Source: CADEED01 sp039931065
GTDB taxonomy: Bacteria; Pseudomonadota; Gammaproteobacteria; Steroidobacterales; Steroidobacteraceae
Direction of reading: 5' to 3'
DNA: 64,000 bases
Assembly: GCA_039931065.1 (NCBI GenBank)
Contig: JBDTSP010000012.1
Span: 62,001 to 126,000 of the forward strand
The notes below the pieces were generated by a model, which worked only from the letters and a program-made list of their open reading frames with translations, ran no database searches and was not told the DNA's origin. Below, one piece after another: positions 63,159 to 64,000 of this stretch (position 1 is the stretch's first letter; each line of letters starts with the position of its first letter). Made by a program: the position numbers and the translations under genes.

Positions 63159-64000
63159 AGGCGGCGCTCGCCGATCTCGAGCAGCGCAATCTGAAACGCA
63201 CGCGCCGGCTCATGCCGCACGCGGGGCTGATCAACTTCTGCAGTAACGACTACCTGGGTCTCGCGAACCATCCCGAGGTCATCCGCGCCTGCGTCATCGC
63301 GGCGGAAACGTACGGGGTCGGCAGCGGCGCATCGCATCTCGTCACCGGACACGGAGCCGAACACGAGGCGCTCGAAGAAGAACTGGCCGCCTTCACCGGA
63401 CGTGAAAAGGCGCTGGTTTTCTCAACCGGCTACATGGCCAACATGGGCGTCATTAGCGCATTAGCGGATCAAACCGCGACTATTGTCGCCGACAAGCTCA
63501 ATCATGCGTCATTGATTGACGGCGCCCGCCTCACGCGCGCGCATTCGTTGCGCTATCGCCATGGTGATTCCGCGCATGCGCAAGAGCTGTTGGCCGCGCT
63601 GGATGAGTCCATCGAAACGAGGCTGCTCGTCACCGACGGGGTGTTCAGCATGGATGGCGATGTCGCGCCGCTGACCGATCTGGCGCGCGCCGCGAAACAG
63701 GCCGGCGCGTGGTTGATCGTCGACGATGCCCACGGGCTGGGTGTGCTCGGCGCCACCGGCCGCGGCACCTGCGAACACTTCGGCTCGAGCAGCGACGATG
63801 TGCCGGTGCTCGTCGGCACTTTCGGCAAAGCGTTCGGCACTGTCGGCGCTTTCGTCGCGGGCGACGCTGACCTCATCGAATTCCTGCTGCAGAAGTCGCG
63901 CACGTATATCTACACGACGGCCTTGCCGCCGGCGGTGGCGGCGGCGACACGCGCCGCGCTGCGGGTGAGCGAACGTGAATCATGGCGGCGCGAGAAAGCA
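63134..64000 (+). CDS. bioF: 8-amino-7-oxononanoate synthase (partial at window end)
   Basis: The first 289 residues of the PLP enzyme that joins pimeloyl-ACP and alanine. It shows CSNDYLGLANHPEV, GVGSGASHLVTGHGAEHEALE, VDDAHGLGVLG and the PLP-binding Lys in TFGKAFGTVGAF. The ATG at 63134 lies inside the end of bioB; the frame is open to the window edge. Confidence 0.96.
   Translation, partial: MQRDPAALKAALADLEQRNLKRTRRLMPHAGLINFCSNDYLGLANHPEVIRACVIAAETYGVGSGASHLVTGHGAEHEALEEELAAFTGREKALVFSTGYMANMGVISALADQTATIVADKLNHASLIDGARLTRAHSLRYRHGDSAHAQELLAALDESIETRLLVTDGVFSMDGDVAPLTDLARAAKQAGAWLIVDDAHGLGVLGATGRGTCEHFGSSSDDVPVLVGTFGKAFGTVGAFVAGDADLIEFLLQKSRTYIYTTALPPAVAAATRAALRVSERESWRREKA

Overview
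The window is a GC-rich (about two thirds G+C in most genes) gammaproteobacterial chromosome segment with dense gene packing. The orders pilMNOPQ-aroK-aroB-dgt, yicC-gmk-rpoZ-spoT-ridA-recG and comF/bioB-bioF are standard for the class. The mix of type IV pili, TonB, a galactose oxidation pathway, Tat-exported dehydrogenases and many small regulators fits a free-living aerobe of a Steroidobacter/Nevskia/Xanthomonad-like branch; that placement is an inference from gene order and protein style only.

Layout. 1-4.5 kb: a long inverted repeat, then an aldo/keto reductase, an acyl-CoA dehydrogenase and a LysR regulator on the minus strand, divergent from a DUF1993 protein. 4.5-11.4 kb: a proline/alanine-rich protein with a degenerate EAL domain, a LytS/AlgZ-type kinase with its LytTR response regulator, a DUF4139 exported protein and a single-span membrane protein. 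11.4-18.5 kb: a YbbA/YbbP-type ABC exporter coupled to a membrane metallophosphoesterase, divergent from a TesA-like esterase and FadD. 18.5-22.3 kb: a lower-GC block holding three DUF6502-type proteins around one exported protein whose C-terminal part is 16 copies of an SIQGTGxx octapeptide. This is the best candidate for an undescribed system.

22.4-33.8 kb: dgt, aroB, aroK, then the pilMNOPQ inner-membrane/secretin operon, divergent from PBP1A. 33.8-40.7 kb: citrate synthase, an M48 lipoprotein protease, ribosomal protein L31, a non-coding stretch with paired DnaA boxes and a possible structured RNA, then hemW, rdgB, rph and a PP2C phosphatase. 40.8-49.2 kb: yicC, gmk, rpoZ, spoT, ridA, recG, tonB (with a Fur-box-like site) and ubiA.

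49.2-55.1 kb: an oxidative galactose module (dehydrogenase, 2-keto-3-deoxygalactonate kinase, KDPGal aldolase, sodium/sugar symporter, esterase) with the remnant of an FCD-type regulator at one end and another broken gene at the other. 55.2-61.3 kb: five overlapping genes encoding a nitrate/taurine-type ABC importer interleaved with a SCO1-like protein and a membrane-anchored cupredoxin, divergent from a GMC oxidoreductase and its Tat-exported small subunit. 61.3-64 kb: comF, bioB and the start of bioF, which runs off the end. No rRNA, tRNA, CRISPR array or intact insertion sequence was seen.
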